A stretch of 41,281 bases of DNA from positions 1-41,281 of the forward strand of contig CALDHV010000045.1 in assembly GCA_937902305.1 (NCBI GenBank), given 5' to 3'. Source of the stretch: an uncultured Clostridia bacterium. GTDB taxonomy: Bacteria > Bacillota > Clostridia > Oscillospirales > Acutalibacteraceae. Below, piece after piece: positions 1-8,302 of this stretch (positions within the stretch are counted from its first letter, which is position 1; the number at the start of each line of letters is the position of its first letter). The position numbers and the translations under genes were made by a program. The notes under the pieces were generated by a model that did no database searches, was not told where the DNA came from, and was given only the letters and a program-made list of their open reading frames with translations.

Positions 1-1891
1 GTCCGGGTTGTATATCACTGTAAACGATCAAACGAGAGTGACCGTTGCCAAGCTTCACAAAGGAGCGGAAAACAAAGCTCTCATCCGCACGTGAGGCCGG
101 GATGTTTTTGAGCAGAACGCTGTATCGCAGTGTATTGGAATCGTAGTTGTAGGTCCAATAATTGTTGAGGTCTTTGCCGGAGACAACGACCTTGCCGACC
201 AGCGTTTTCGATCCGAGCGTCACATTGATGTCGGTGCCGACCAGCAGACCGCGCTCCATCACGCGCAGTCCCTGCCCCTCGAAGCTCAGCGTATCATGGA
301 CGCCGGTATCGTTGTATTCACCGAACACACGCATAGCGGCATAATATCTGTCTTTTGTTTGATTGTAGTAAATCGCCGAGGGCTTTCCCGATTGATCTGC
401 CGCATCCGGATCGTGAGCGCCATGCGAATCGGAGCAGAAAAGCGCCGCCGTGCGCGGGGCACGGATGATGTTGCTGACATTGATCTGATAGCCTTTGTCT
501 TCGACCGTCACATCATCAATATAGAGGTATTGGATATTGTCTTCATTATTGCAATCCGCTGTCAAAGCGCCCAGCGTGAGATAACCGCCGTTTTCGCCCA
601 TCTCGGCATTGAGGTGGTCGGCACCGATGACGAACGGAATCGTTAAGGTGACCTTTGTCCACGTCCCGGCTGTCAGAGCGACCACCGTTTCCGCTTCGAT
701 CGGGTTCATATTGCTTCCGTCCCCGTTTCCCACATAAACACTGATATTGCTATAAATCGTGCCGAGACGCATCGTGACCTCGCGGGCTTCCACGCTATAT
801 GCCCAGAAGCTCACGACATACTGACGACCGGTCATGACTCTATAGTCGTTAGCGGTTGTGCCGTCGCTGCCGTATTGACGCACAACGGTACGGGCGTATT
901 GATCATCGTTTGTCTGGTTCATCTTCAGCTGCATCGACTGACCGGAACCATTTGTATGGTCATAATCCGTAAGTACGGTGCGCCCGGAGCCATTACCGTG
1001 GATGGGTCCCTCCGATGCGGTGTAATACTTTGCCTCCACATCTTCGTAATCGTACGGGACGACCTCAGGAACCGACGGCTCGGCCCCTCCGGTCAGCGTC
1101 TCCATCCACTCTGCGACGTACGGGACGGACATATCGTAGCCGGCGGGATTAAGATGGATGTCATCCTTAAAATAGGTGCTCGCACTGTCGTTCGGATAGA
1201 ACAGCGCGGTGTACGCATCGGTGTGGAAATCGAGATACGACACGCCCCACTTATCGCAGATCTGCTTCGCCAGGCCAAAATATTCCGCCGTAAGCGCCGT
1301 GTCCGAGGCTTGCCCACGTGTACTGTAGGCGTGTGGGGTCTGATAGGTGACGATGTAGCCGATCTTCGCGTAGGGGAAACAGGTCTTGGCACAGCACAGA
1401 AGATCCTCCATCGCACCGGCAAAGGTGGCGACATCAAACGAATCGGCGGTGAACACATCCGACGCCGTCATCGCGCCCTTCAACACCGGCGTTCTGGGGG
1501 CATCATCGTTGCGGTCGTCACCGATAATATCGTTGATGCCGCCCTCCAGGATGATATAGTCATAGTCGTTATTCTGGTTGTCGGTGAGCTGGGTGCGAAT
1601 GCGCCCCTTATAATCTTCGCGAATCGTGCTCAACGACCAACCGGCTTTGGCGGCATTGGTCACCGTCATATCGTAATACTTTTGCATGCGGGTTGACCAA
1701 CCGCGGTTTTCGACATAGCCGTCTCCATCACGCCAGCCTGCCATAATGCTGTCACCGGCGAACAAAGCCGTCTTGCCAGCCAGGGTGTTTTCCGCTGACG
1801 CACTGAAGCCGCAGAGCAATACGCACGGTGCCAATACCGCAACTGCGACTACGATGGCAACTGCTTTCCGAGCTTTAGAAAAGAATGCCAT
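1..1891 (-). CDS. Secreted SGNH/GDSL-type hydrolase with C-terminal accessory region (3' end outside window)
   Basis: About 630 codons are open from an ATG at 1891 to the window edge, so the C-terminus is missing. The N-terminus is a signal peptide: basic start (MAFFSKARK), hydrophobic core to about residue 30, and a likely signal-peptidase cut after ASA at 33. The SGNH fold follows: block I FAGDS with nucleophile Ser48, block III GGIND near residue 117, and block V DIHLNPAGY (catalytic Asp/His) near residue 243. After about residue 260 comes a beta-rich region typical of carbohydrate-binding or jelly-roll accessory domains; I cannot name its family. The likely role is an extracellular esterase or deacetylase on polysaccharide side groups, but the substrate is inferred only from the family. 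The start is supported by AGAGAGG ten bases upstream and a near-perfect promoter. It is transcribed alone, away from putP. Confidence 0.85.
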   Translation of the reverse strand, partial: MAFFSKARKAVAIVVAVAVLAPCVLLCGFSASAENTLAGKTALFAGDSIMAGWRDGDGYVENRGWSTRMQKYYDMTVTNAAKAGWSLSTIREDYKGRIRTQLTDNQNNDYDYIILEGGINDIIGDDRNDDAPRTPVLKGAMTASDVFTADSFDVATFAGAMEDLLCCAKTCFPYAKIGYIVTYQTPHAYSTRGQASDTALTAEYFGLAKQICDKWGVSYLDFHTDAYTALFYPNDSASTYFKDDIHLNPAGYDMSVPYVAEWMETLTGGAEPSVPEVVPYDYEDVEAKYYTASEGPIHGNGSGRTVLTDYDHTNGSGQSMQLKMNQTNDDQYARTVVRQYGSDGTTANDYRVMTGRQYVVSFWAYSVEAREVTMRLGTIYSNISVYVGNGDGSNMNPIEAETVVALTAGTWTKVTLTIPFVIGADHLNAEMGENGGYLTLGALTADCNNEDNIQYLYIDDVTVEDKGYQINVSNIIRAPRTAALFCSDSHGAHDPDAADQSGKPSAIYYNQTKDRYYAAMRVFGEYNDTGVHDTLSFEGQGLRVMERGLLVGTDINVTLGSKTLVGKVVVSGKDLNNYWTYNYDSNTLRYSVLLKNIPASRADESFVFRSFVKLGNGHSRLIVYSDIQPG

Positions 1892-1949
1892 TACAATACT
1901 ACCTCTCTTTCGATTATCAGTGAATAAACTGCGACATCTATTCGGAATT

Positions 1950-1978
1950 ATTATATATATATAAATCTAATTTGTCAA
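1950..1978 (-). promoter_or_regulatory. Sigma-A promoter of the secreted SGNH hydrolase
   Basis: On the minus strand TTGACA (1978-1973) is followed after exactly 17 bases by TATAAT (1955-1950). Both hexamers match the housekeeping consensus perfectly. The spacer is almost entirely A+T. It lies about 60 bases upstream of the ATG at 1891. Confidence 0.9.
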
Positions 1979-2002
1979 CCCATAAATTGAAAAAAAAAGA
2001 AA

Positions 2003-2031
2003 AACCGCCGTTTTTTTAAAAAACGGCGGTT
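2003..2031 (-). terminator. Intrinsic terminator after putP
   Basis: The arms AACCGCCG and CGGCGGTT, extended by a T-run pairing with an A-run, form a strong hairpin about 20 bases past the putP stop. On the minus strand it is followed by a long T-rich stretch, as expected for Rho-independent termination. It also separates putP from the promoter of the next minus-strand gene. Confidence 0.9.
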
Positions 2032-2049
2032 GAAAGGTGAAAAATACGC

Positions 2050-3588
2050 TTATTTGGTCAGACTTTTGACCTCGTCAAATTGGCGGACGATCTCCTCGTC
2101 CGGCTTCTTTGAGAGCAAGGATACAACAACGATCAGCAGTGCAGAGAAGATGAACGCCGGTAGCAATTCGTAGATCGCCAGCACGCCGCCCATCGGGGCG
2201 ATGACGTATTTCCACACAAAGACCATCGCGCCGCCGCCGATCATACCGGCGATCGCACCGGCGCGGGTGGTGCGCTTCCAGAACAGCGAGAACAGCACCA
2301 GCGGCCCGAAGGTAGCGCCGAAGCCCGCCCACGCAAACGAAACGACCCGGAATACCGAGCTGTTGGGATCACCGGCGATGAATACCGCCACGATGGAGAT
2401 CACGATCACGCAGATGCGCGCCAGCCATATCGAGGCTTTGGCGGACAGCTTGACCCCAAAGGTCTCCTGCACCAGGTTCTGCGAAATGCCGGAGGCGGCG
2501 GCGAGCAGCTGGCTATCCGCCGTGGACATCGTGGAAGCAAGGATACCGGCAAGGATGATGCCGGCGGCAAAGGCGGGGATGTAGCCGAACTTGCCGAGGA
2601 AGCCTGCAATATCTACGATGATCGTCTCCGCGACGGTGGCGTTCTCATACGTCGGCAGGATGCCTGCCTTCATCAGCGAGTAGCCCACGACGCCGATCAG
2701 CACGGCGATCGTCATCGAAATGACCACCCAAATGCTGGCGACACGGCGGGAGGTCTTGAGCTTGTTTTCGTCCTCGATCGCCATAAAGCGGAGCAGGATG
2801 TGCGGCATACCGAAATAGCCGAGACCCCACGCCATCGTGGACGCGACCGGCAGAGCACCGTAGCTCATCGTTTCACCCGTGCCGACATTGAAGCCCTTGA
2901 ACAGATCGAGATACCCGGGCATCGACTGCACATTGGCAAATACATTGCCGAAGCCGTGCGTGAGCCCCTCGCCCACGCCGACGACCACCAGCAGGGCGAT
3001 GGTCATAATGACGCTCTGCACGAGGTCGGTGGTGGAGGCGGCAAGGAAGCCGCCGAGGGTGCAGTAGATCACGATGACGGCGGCGCTGATGAGCATCGCG
3101 GTCATATACGGCATACCGAACAGCGATGCAAACAGCTTGCCGCACGCGGCAAAGCCGGAGGCGGTATACGGCACAAAGAAAATGACGATCATCAGCCCCG
3201 CGATAAGGGTGGTGATATGGTGCTTATCCTGATACCGCTTGCAGAAAAAGTCCGGTAGGGTGAATGCGCCGAGGTGACTGCTGTAAAGACGGATGCGGCG
3301 CGCGACGAACAGCCAGTTGAGATAGGTGCCGATCGCCAGTCCGATCGCTGTCCAGCTTGCTTCTGCCAGACCGCCCATCATCGCAACGGCGGGAAGACCC
3401 ATCAACAGCCATCCGCTCATATCCGACGCTTCGGCGCTCATCGCCGTGACCAGCGGGCCGAGCTTGCGCCCGCCCAAATAGAAATCGTTCGCCGTCTTGG
3501 TTTTCTTGCTGACGGCAAACCCGATGCCGATCATCATCATCATATACGCGACGATCGTGCACAAAATGACCCACAAAGTTGCGCTCAA
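2050..3588 (-). CDS. putP: Sodium/proline symporter (SSS family)
   Basis: A 512-residue polytopic membrane protein of the sodium:solute symporter family, the usual length for PutP. It imports L-proline with Na+. The segment SAEASDMSGWLLMG at residues 51-64 is almost identical to the E. coli PutP motif that holds the Na+-binding Asp (here Asp56) and its neighbouring Met and Gly. About 13 hydrophobic segments can be followed along the protein. The start is a TTG at 3588, chosen because GAGGAG lies nine bases upstream and the reading begins MSATLW; no ATG is better placed. It is a single-gene unit with its own promoter and terminator. Proline uptake fits either osmoprotection or amino-acid (Stickland-type) fermentation; the sequence does not decide between them. 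Confidence 0.93.
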   Translation of the reverse strand: MSATLWVILCTIVAYMMMMIGIGFAVSKKTKTANDFYLGGRKLGPLVTAMSAEASDMSGWLLMGLPAVAMMGGLAEASWTAIGLAIGTYLNWLFVARRIRLYSSHLGAFTLPDFFCKRYQDKHHITTLIAGLMIVIFFVPYTASGFAACGKLFASLFGMPYMTAMLISAAVIVIYCTLGGFLAASTTDLVQSVIMTIALLVVVGVGEGLTHGFGNVFANVQSMPGYLDLFKGFNVGTGETMSYGALPVASTMAWGLGYFGMPHILLRFMAIEDENKLKTSRRVASIWVVISMTIAVLIGVVGYSLMKAGILPTYENATVAETIIVDIAGFLGKFGYIPAFAAGIILAGILASTMSTADSQLLAAASGISQNLVQETFGVKLSAKASIWLARICVIVISIVAVFIAGDPNSSVFRVVSFAWAGFGATFGPLVLFSLFWKRTTRAGAIAGMIGGGAMVFVWKYVIAPMGGVLAIYELLPAFIFSALLIVVVSLLSKKPDEEIVRQFDEVKSLTK

Positions 3589-3617
3589 AGAAATCTCCTC
3601 CTGACAAAAGATACCGT

Positions 3618-3646
3618 ATTATACCATATTTTGCCGGACAAGTAAA
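3618..3646 (-). promoter_or_regulatory. putP promoter (extended -10)
   Basis: Minus strand TTTACT (3646-3641), 17-base spacer, TATAAT (3623-3618), with TGG directly before the -10 hexamer (extended -10 element). It lies about 30 bases upstream of the TTG start of putP. Confidence 0.8.
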
Positions 3647-3671
3647 GATGTTTTTGCTTTTTTTCGCAAAA

Positions 3672-3983
3672 AAAGAAAAACCGACCGTTTGGGCGAGGCA
3701 AGATAGGGATATTGTAGCCGAAAGACAATCTTTTCGTGCGAAACTTTGTTAAAAGCCGCAGGCATACGTCAGTATGTCCTGCGGCTTTTGCCGCGTTTCA
3801 CAGCAAAAAGCTTTGTCTTTCGGTGCGTAGCAGTTTTGCAACGATCATTTTTTGTTTAGACAAAGAACAAACAGATGGCAATCCTGTCGGATTGCCACCT
3901 GTTTTGACGCCGTATAAACGGAAAAGGATGTTGCAAAACCTACAAGCTCCCTATCTTGCCCCGCCCTTGGGCGGCTTTTCTTT
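3672..3983. repeat. Nested multi-arm inverted-repeat element (MITE-like or structured RNA)
   Basis: This gene-free 312-bp stretch folds on itself at five levels. Outer arms 3691-3717 and 3940-3966 pair at 24 of 27 positions, and weaker similarity (AAAGAAAA, CCG, CC) carries the arms out to 3672 and 3983. Directly inside, 3718-3728 pairs perfectly with 3813-3823 (CCGAAAGACAA) and encloses a hairpin at 3751-3789. Then 3833-3842 pairs perfectly with 3930-3939 (GTTTTGCAAC) and encloses a hairpin at 3872-3901. The helices abut (3717/3718 and 3939/3940), giving a three-way junction with a nine-base linker at 3824-3832. It lies between divergent promoters for putP and the next SGNH gene. No protein frame in it looks real. 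It may be a non-autonomous mobile element or a structured RNA; I cannot separate these without copies to compare. Confidence 0.75.
3961..3983 (+). terminator. Terminator-like right end of the multi-arm element
   Basis: CCGCCC, a TT turn and GGGCGG are followed by CTTTTCTTT, which reads as a plus-strand Rho-independent terminator. If the element is transcribed rightward, its RNA would end here, before the promoter at 4088. The same bases form the outermost part of the inverted repeat, so either role is possible. Confidence 0.5.
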
Positions 3984-4087
3984 GTTTGTTGGACGGTTGC
4001 TTTAACGGTGCGACCTATCCGCACGCCGGTATGCAAAACAGCGGGAGACAAATACGCTTTATTCTGCGCATACAGCCGCTCGAAGGG

Positions 4088-4116
4088 TTGACCTTTCGGG
4101 CGGGATTTGCTATAAT
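4088..4116 (+). promoter_or_regulatory. Sigma-A promoter of the SGNH/Ig-like protein gene
   Basis: TTGACC (4088-4093), 17-base spacer, TATAAT (4111-4116). Transcription should begin near 4123, leaving a short leader that carries AAGGGGG before the ATG at 4148. This rules out the longer open frame that begins upstream, inside the repeat element. Confidence 0.9.
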
Positions 4117-4147
4117 GAGCCGAATGCAAAATAAGGGGGCAACCACG

Positions 4148-5716
4148 ATGCGAACAGTCAAGATCTGCCCGATGGGTGACTCGCTCACCGAGGGCGACGG
4201 CAACGGCAGTGCCTACCGCTACGCGCTATTTCGGTATCTTTATGAGGACGGCGTCGATTTCGCCTTTGTCGGCGGACAAAAGTCGGGGGACATACGCCTG
4301 CCGGAGCGCTATGCGCATCACGCCGGCTATTGCGGCTATCTGATCGGCGATGATGCCCTGGAGCCGGGCAACTCGTTGCGCGCCGTGCTGGCACAAGCCC
4401 GGGGCGAAGCCGCGCAAGGCGACGTTTTCATCGCACAAGAGGACAACGATACCGCCACCCTCTCCACCGCCGAAGCCGTACGGCAGGCGGACATCATTCT
4501 ATTGCTGATCGGCACCAACGATTTCGGACACAACCGTGATCTCGACCGCATCACCGAGCGGTACGACCGCCTGCTGGAAACGCTGTTCACCGCCAATCCG
4601 ACCGTCACGGTCTATGCCGGGGTCGATTACGACCACTACGGCTATCCCCCGGACGACAAGCATATGTCGCTGGTGCGCCATTTGCTGGAGCTTGACACCG
4701 ATGCCTACCGCGCCGCGCACGGATGGGATCTGCGCATCGTCGATCTGTGCGAGCCGGGTAGCTTGCGACAGACCAATGCCTATGCCGACCGCCCACTTGA
4801 TGACGGTCACCCGATGCCACGCGGCAACGAAAAGCTTGCCCGCATCTGGGAGGCGGCGATACTGCCGCAGGTGCGCCGACTGAACGCGCAGGATGGGGTG
4901 TCGCTCCCGGTCAAAGCCGTCACCGGCATCGAAGCCGACCTGCCGGAAACGCTCGCCCTGCGTCCGTGCGAGGGTAAATGCTTGCACGCCGTCGCCGTCC
5001 CGCAGGACGCGACGGTTCCGACCCTGCTGTGGAGCAGTACCTACCCGGCGGTCGCCTCGGTGGACGATTACGGCATCGTCACCGCCCACGAGGGCGGCAC
5101 CACCCGCATTTACGCCACCACGCTGGACGGACATTTCACCGCGCAAACGACCGTTTTCGTCGCCGGCAGACCCATCGACCGTGCCGCCGGAATGGACGAG
5201 GTGTTCGCGGATGACTTTTCCGACCCAGCGCACTGGACAGGCGATACCGACTGCTCACTCAAGACCCATCTGCACGAGTTCTACGCCTATTGGAAAGAGC
5301 CGGATGGTCATATCGCCGCCCGGCAGACCGTCTCTCTGCGGGGGCGGATGTGGATGGAGTTCACCCACCAGACCGCCAACGGCAAGTGGCACGACGATAA
5401 CCTCGACGGCATTTATACCCAGGTGCGCGTCGGCAATATTGCTCTGCGCTTCCTCGACAGCGCCGCCTATATCTGCCTGCTGGAAAACGGTCAGCCGCTC
5501 GGCTTTTTCCGCGATCTGCCGCACGCCGCCGTACATCAGGTCTTCGGATTGGACTGGCAGGGGCATACGCTGACGCTGTACCGCGACAATGAGGCGGTGC
5601 TGACCGTCACCACCGCCTCCGTTCCGGCGGAAAACGGCGGCGAAGTCGGCATCGACTGGCAAAAATCCAATATTCAGAATCGCTTGTTTGACCTGCGCAT
5701 TTATACGGCAGATTAA
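4148..5716 (+). CDS. SGNH/GDSL hydrolase with Ig-like (BIG2-type) and C-terminal concanavalin-like domain
   Basis: 522 residues. Residues 1-235 are an SGNH hydrolase: PMGDSLTEG with nucleophile Ser12, GTND near 121, and DDGHP (catalytic Asp/His) near 217-220. Residues about 255-345 resemble a bacterial Ig-like BIG2 repeat (LLWSSTYPAVASVDDYGIVTA, then an alternating beta pattern). Residues about 350-522 form a beta-rich domain (ADDFSDPAHW near its start) that resembles concanavalin-type carbohydrate-binding modules. The likely role is removal of acyl groups from a glycan, by family inference only. BIG2 and lectin-like modules normally sit outside the cell, yet no signal peptide is visible at this start, which is odd. 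The open frame extends upstream to 3956, but the promoter at 4088 and AAGGGGG at 4133-4139 fix the ATG at 4148. Confidence 0.8.
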   Translation: MRTVKICPMGDSLTEGDGNGSAYRYALFRYLYEDGVDFAFVGGQKSGDIRLPERYAHHAGYCGYLIGDDALEPGNSLRAVLAQARGEAAQGDVFIAQEDNDTATLSTAEAVRQADIILLLIGTNDFGHNRDLDRITERYDRLLETLFTANPTVTVYAGVDYDHYGYPPDDKHMSLVRHLLELDTDAYRAAHGWDLRIVDLCEPGSLRQTNAYADRPLDDGHPMPRGNEKLARIWEAAILPQVRRLNAQDGVSLPVKAVTGIEADLPETLALRPCEGKCLHAVAVPQDATVPTLLWSSTYPAVASVDDYGIVTAHEGGTTRIYATTLDGHFTAQTTVFVAGRPIDRAAGMDEVFADDFSDPAHWTGDTDCSLKTHLHEFYAYWKEPDGHIAARQTVSLRGRMWMEFTHQTANGKWHDDNLDGIYTQVRVGNIALRFLDSAAYICLLENGQPLGFFRDLPHAAVHQVFGLDWQGHTLTLYRDNEAVLTVTTASVPAENGGEVGIDWQKSNIQNRLFDLRIYTAD

Positions 5717-5737
5717 ACGATTTTTCGCAATTTTTTC

Positions 5738-5766
5738 TTGTATGCGTACGAAAAGTGTGATATGAT
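5738..5766 (+). promoter_or_regulatory. Promoter of the DUF1846 gene
   Basis: TTGTAT (5738-5743), 17-base spacer, TATGAT (5761-5766), 30 bases before the ATG at 5796, in the 79-bp gap after the preceding SGNH gene. Confidence 0.65.
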
Positions 5767-5795
5767 AAGAGATAGATTTTGAAGGCGGTGGGAAT

Positions 5796-7277
5796 ATGGA
5801 AAAAGGCTTTGACAACGCACTCTATATGCAGAAGCAAAAGGAACATATTCTGGAACGGATTTCCCAATTCAACGGAAAGCTGTACCTGGAGTTTGGCGGC
5901 AAGCTGTTCGATGACTACCACGCCGCGCGGGTACTGCCCGGCTTTGAACCGGATGCCAAGATCCGGCTGCTGCGCGCTATGGGCGACCAGGCGGAGATTA
6001 TGTTCTGCATCAGCGCCGATAATATCGAAAAAAATAAGATCCGCGCTGATCTCGGCATCAGCTACGATATGGATCTGCTGCGTCAGATCAGTATGGTGCA
6101 GGGGATGGGGATCGAGGTCAACAGCGTGGTCATAACCCGCTATACCGGACAAGCCGCCGCCGACCAATTCAAGAATAAGCTGGATGCGCTCGGCATCCGC
6201 AATTATATCCACCGACCGATCGAAGGCTATCCGGCGGACGTGGATCATATCGTCAGCGACAGCGGCTACGGTGCCAACCCCTATATCGAAACGACCAAGC
6301 CGCTGGTCGTCGTCACCGCGCCCGGCCCCGGGAGCGGCAAGCTCGCCACCTGCCTGTCGCAGGTCTACCACGAATACCGCCGCGGCGTGATGGCGGGCTA
6401 CGGCAAATACGAGACCTTCCCCATCTGGAACCTGCCGCTCAAGCATCCGGTCAACCTTGCCTACGAGGCGGCGACCGCCGATCTGCAAGACGTCAATATG
6501 ATCGACCCGTTCCATCTTGAGACCTACGGTATCACCACCGTCAATTATAACCGCGATGTGGAGGCATTCCCGCTGGTACGCACCATCCTCGCCCGCATCA
6601 CCGGTAATGACAAGTTCTATTGCAGTCCGACCGATATGGGGGTCAATATGGCGGGCTACGCGATCGTCAATGACGATATTTGCCGCGAAGCCAGTTGCCA
6701 GGAGATCATCCGGCGGTATTATAAGGCGATGACCGATCTGCGCCTCGGCAGAGAAAAGCCCGAGACGGTGGAAAAGCTCAAAATGCTGATGCAACAGCTC
6801 GATCTGCACCGGGAGGATCGCGCGGTGGTGTTGCCGGCGCTCGAAAAGAGCAACCGTGCCGGCAGTCCCGCCGTTGCCATCCAGTTACCGAACGGTCGCA
6901 TCATCACCGGCAAGGCGACGCCGCTGCTCAGCGCGTGCTCCGGCGCGGTGCTGAACGCGATCAAGGTGCTGGCGGACATCCCGAAAAGCACCCTGCTGAT
7001 GAGCCCCGCGGTGCTGGAGCCGGTCGTCGATCTGAAGACCAATCTCCTGCACAGCGAATCCTGCGCACTCAAGCTGGATGATACCCTCACGGCGCTGTAT
7101 ATCTGCGCCGCGACCGACGAGATTGCCGCCAAGGCGGTCGCACAGCTACCCAAGCTCAAGGGATGTGAGCTTCACTCGACGCAGATCCTCAAATCCGGCG
7201 ATGAATCCATCCTGCGGCGGATGCAGATGAATGTCACCTGCGAGCCGGTATTCCCGGACAAGTCGCTGATCATTTAA
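5796..7277 (+). CDS. DUF1846 family protein
   Basis: 493 residues, the normal full length of the DUF1846 (UPF0371) family. The recognisable start runs MEKGFDNALYMQKQKEHI, followed by EFGGKLFDDYHAARVLPGF near residues 32-50 and GPGSGKLATCLSQVYHEY near 178-195; the last resembles a phosphate-binding loop. The family is widespread in anaerobic Firmicutes and has known structures, but I know of no established reaction, so no function is assigned. A GGCGGTGGG ribosome site precedes the ATG. The gene is followed after 14 bases by a small SGNH hydrolase, so the two are probably co-transcribed from the promoter at 5738. Confidence 0.9.
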   Translation: MEKGFDNALYMQKQKEHILERISQFNGKLYLEFGGKLFDDYHAARVLPGFEPDAKIRLLRAMGDQAEIMFCISADNIEKNKIRADLGISYDMDLLRQISMVQGMGIEVNSVVITRYTGQAAADQFKNKLDALGIRNYIHRPIEGYPADVDHIVSDSGYGANPYIETTKPLVVVTAPGPGSGKLATCLSQVYHEYRRGVMAGYGKYETFPIWNLPLKHPVNLAYEAATADLQDVNMIDPFHLETYGITTVNYNRDVEAFPLVRTILARITGNDKFYCSPTDMGVNMAGYAIVNDDICREASCQEIIRRYYKAMTDLRLGREKPETVEKLKMLMQQLDLHREDRAVVLPALEKSNRAGSPAVAIQLPNGRIITGKATPLLSACSGAVLNAIKVLADIPKSTLLMSPAVLEPVVDLKTNLLHSESCALKLDDTLTALYICAATDEIAAKAVAQLPKLKGCELHSTQILKSGDESILRRMQMNVTCEPVFPDKSLII

Positions 7278-7291
7278 GGAGAAAAAGGGCT

Positions 7292-7942
7292 ATGGAATTA
7301 AAAGGGAAAAAGGTTTGCTTCCTCGGCGACAGCATCACTGAGGGACACGGCACCTCCGGTAAGGAATACACCTTCTGGTCGCTGATCGGCAAGCGCACCG
7401 GCGCCGAGGTTTTCGGCTACGGCATCGGCGGGAGCCGCATCGCTCCCCAGCGCGACCAAAACAGCGACCATCTGAACGATGATTTCGTGCGCCGCGCGGA
7501 TACGATGATCCCCGATGCGGATGTGATCGTTATTTTCGGCGGCACCAATGACTACGGTCACGGTGACGCGCCGTTCGGGTGGATGTCCGACCGCGAGCCG
7601 GACACCTTCTACGGCGCTCTGCACACCCTCTGCCGCAAGCTGATGACCCGCTATCCCGGCGCGGTGATCGTGTTTATGACGCCGCTACATCGGCTGGAGG
7701 AGGAGCGGCTCATCAACGAGCGCGGTGTGCGCAATGTTGCCACGCTGGATGAATACGCCGATGCCATCCGCGAGGTGGCGGGCTATTACGGTTGCCCCGT
7801 GGCGGATACCCGCGTCATCAGCGGCATCCAGCCGGCGGTGGAAGCCAACTGCGCCCGTTTCATCCCCGACGGCTTGCATCCGAATGATGCCGGACATATC
7901 CTGCTCGCTGACCGGTTGCAGGCATTCCTCGAAGCACTGTAA
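7292..7942 (+). CDS. Small cytoplasmic SGNH/GDSL hydrolase
   Basis: 216 residues, the size of a single-domain SGNH esterase. Block I is CFLGDSITEG with nucleophile Ser14; an oxyanion-hole Gly follows in GYGIGGSRI; block III is GGTNDYGHG near 78-86; block V is DGLHPNDAGH with Asp193 and His196. There is no signal peptide, so it should act inside the cell. Members of this family remove acetyl or other acyl groups from sugars or lipids; the substrate here is unknown. GGAGAAAAAGGG precedes the ATG, and only 14 bases separate it from the DUF1846 gene, which suggests an operon. It is the third SGNH enzyme in the first 8 kb, but it is much shorter than the other two. Confidence 0.88.
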   Translation: MELKGKKVCFLGDSITEGHGTSGKEYTFWSLIGKRTGAEVFGYGIGGSRIAPQRDQNSDHLNDDFVRRADTMIPDADVIVIFGGTNDYGHGDAPFGWMSDREPDTFYGALHTLCRKLMTRYPGAVIVFMTPLHRLEEERLINERGVRNVATLDEYADAIREVAGYYGCPVADTRVISGIQPAVEANCARFIPDGLHPNDAGHILLADRLQAFLEAL

Positions 7943-8002
7943 GGAAGATAACAGACGTTAGATATTAGACGGTTTCGGCTCGTACGGATGCCGAAATACC
8001 GA

Positions 8003-8045
8003 ATAACCCGCAGGGCGTGGACAATGTCCACGCCCTGCGGGTTAT
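8003..8045. terminator. Long perfect palindrome downstream of the SGNH operon
   Basis: The bases at 8003-8023 are the exact reverse complement of 8025-8045: a 43-bp palindrome with cores AACCCGCAGGGCGTGG and CCACGCCCTGCGGGTT around CAATG. It lies 60 bp after the SGNH stop and could end transcription in either direction, but the following T-tract is weak (ATCATTT). It may instead be a repetitive palindromic unit. Confidence 0.6.
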
Positions 8046-8049
8046 CATT

Positions 8050-8302
8050 TCACCCTGCACATCGGAAACTACCGCGTAGGGGCAGGCACCCGTTGGAGTT
8101 TGTACCGATTTTCGGCAACGGAACGGTCAAGACCGTTACCTACGGGTCGTTTTTGGATTTGGCGCGTATGGCGAGCCGTAGGGTGCGGCATCCTTGACGC
8201 ACCGCGGGCGCGCAATGCGCGCCCTTACGGGTGCAAACCTCCGGCTACGCACAAGCCGAAATCCTTATCGTCTAGCGACTACCGTCTATCGTCTAGCGTC
8301 TA
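8050..8302. repeat. Gene-free patch of short palindromes and repeats
   Basis: No credible gene lies between 7943 and 8302. The stretch holds several inverted repeats: AACGGTC/GACCGTT at 8122-8137, GGTGCG/CGCACC within 8182-8203, and GGGCGCG/CGCGCCC at 8206-8224. It ends with imperfect tandem copies of a CGTCTATCGTCTAGCG-like motif at about 8266-8310. The segment 8175-8206 recurs at 27209-27240 with 29 of 32 bases identical, so it belongs to a dispersed non-coding repeat family of this genome. Confidence 0.6.

Noticed and set aside
875..1696. A 273-codon plus-strand frame opposite the first SGNH hydrolase
   Set aside because: The minus-strand frame has a signal peptide, all SGNH blocks, a promoter and a ribosome site; the plus-strand frame has none of these.
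3672..3983. Retron or OMEGA-type guide RNA as an explanation of the multi-arm element
   Set aside because: Neighbouring genes are putP and an SGNH hydrolase; no reverse transcriptase, TnpB, IscB or other nuclease is in the window, so there is no positive support.
3736..4005. An 89-codon frame within the inverted-repeat element
   Set aside because: No ribosome site, and its sequence is explained by the stems of the element. The protein has no recognisable feature.
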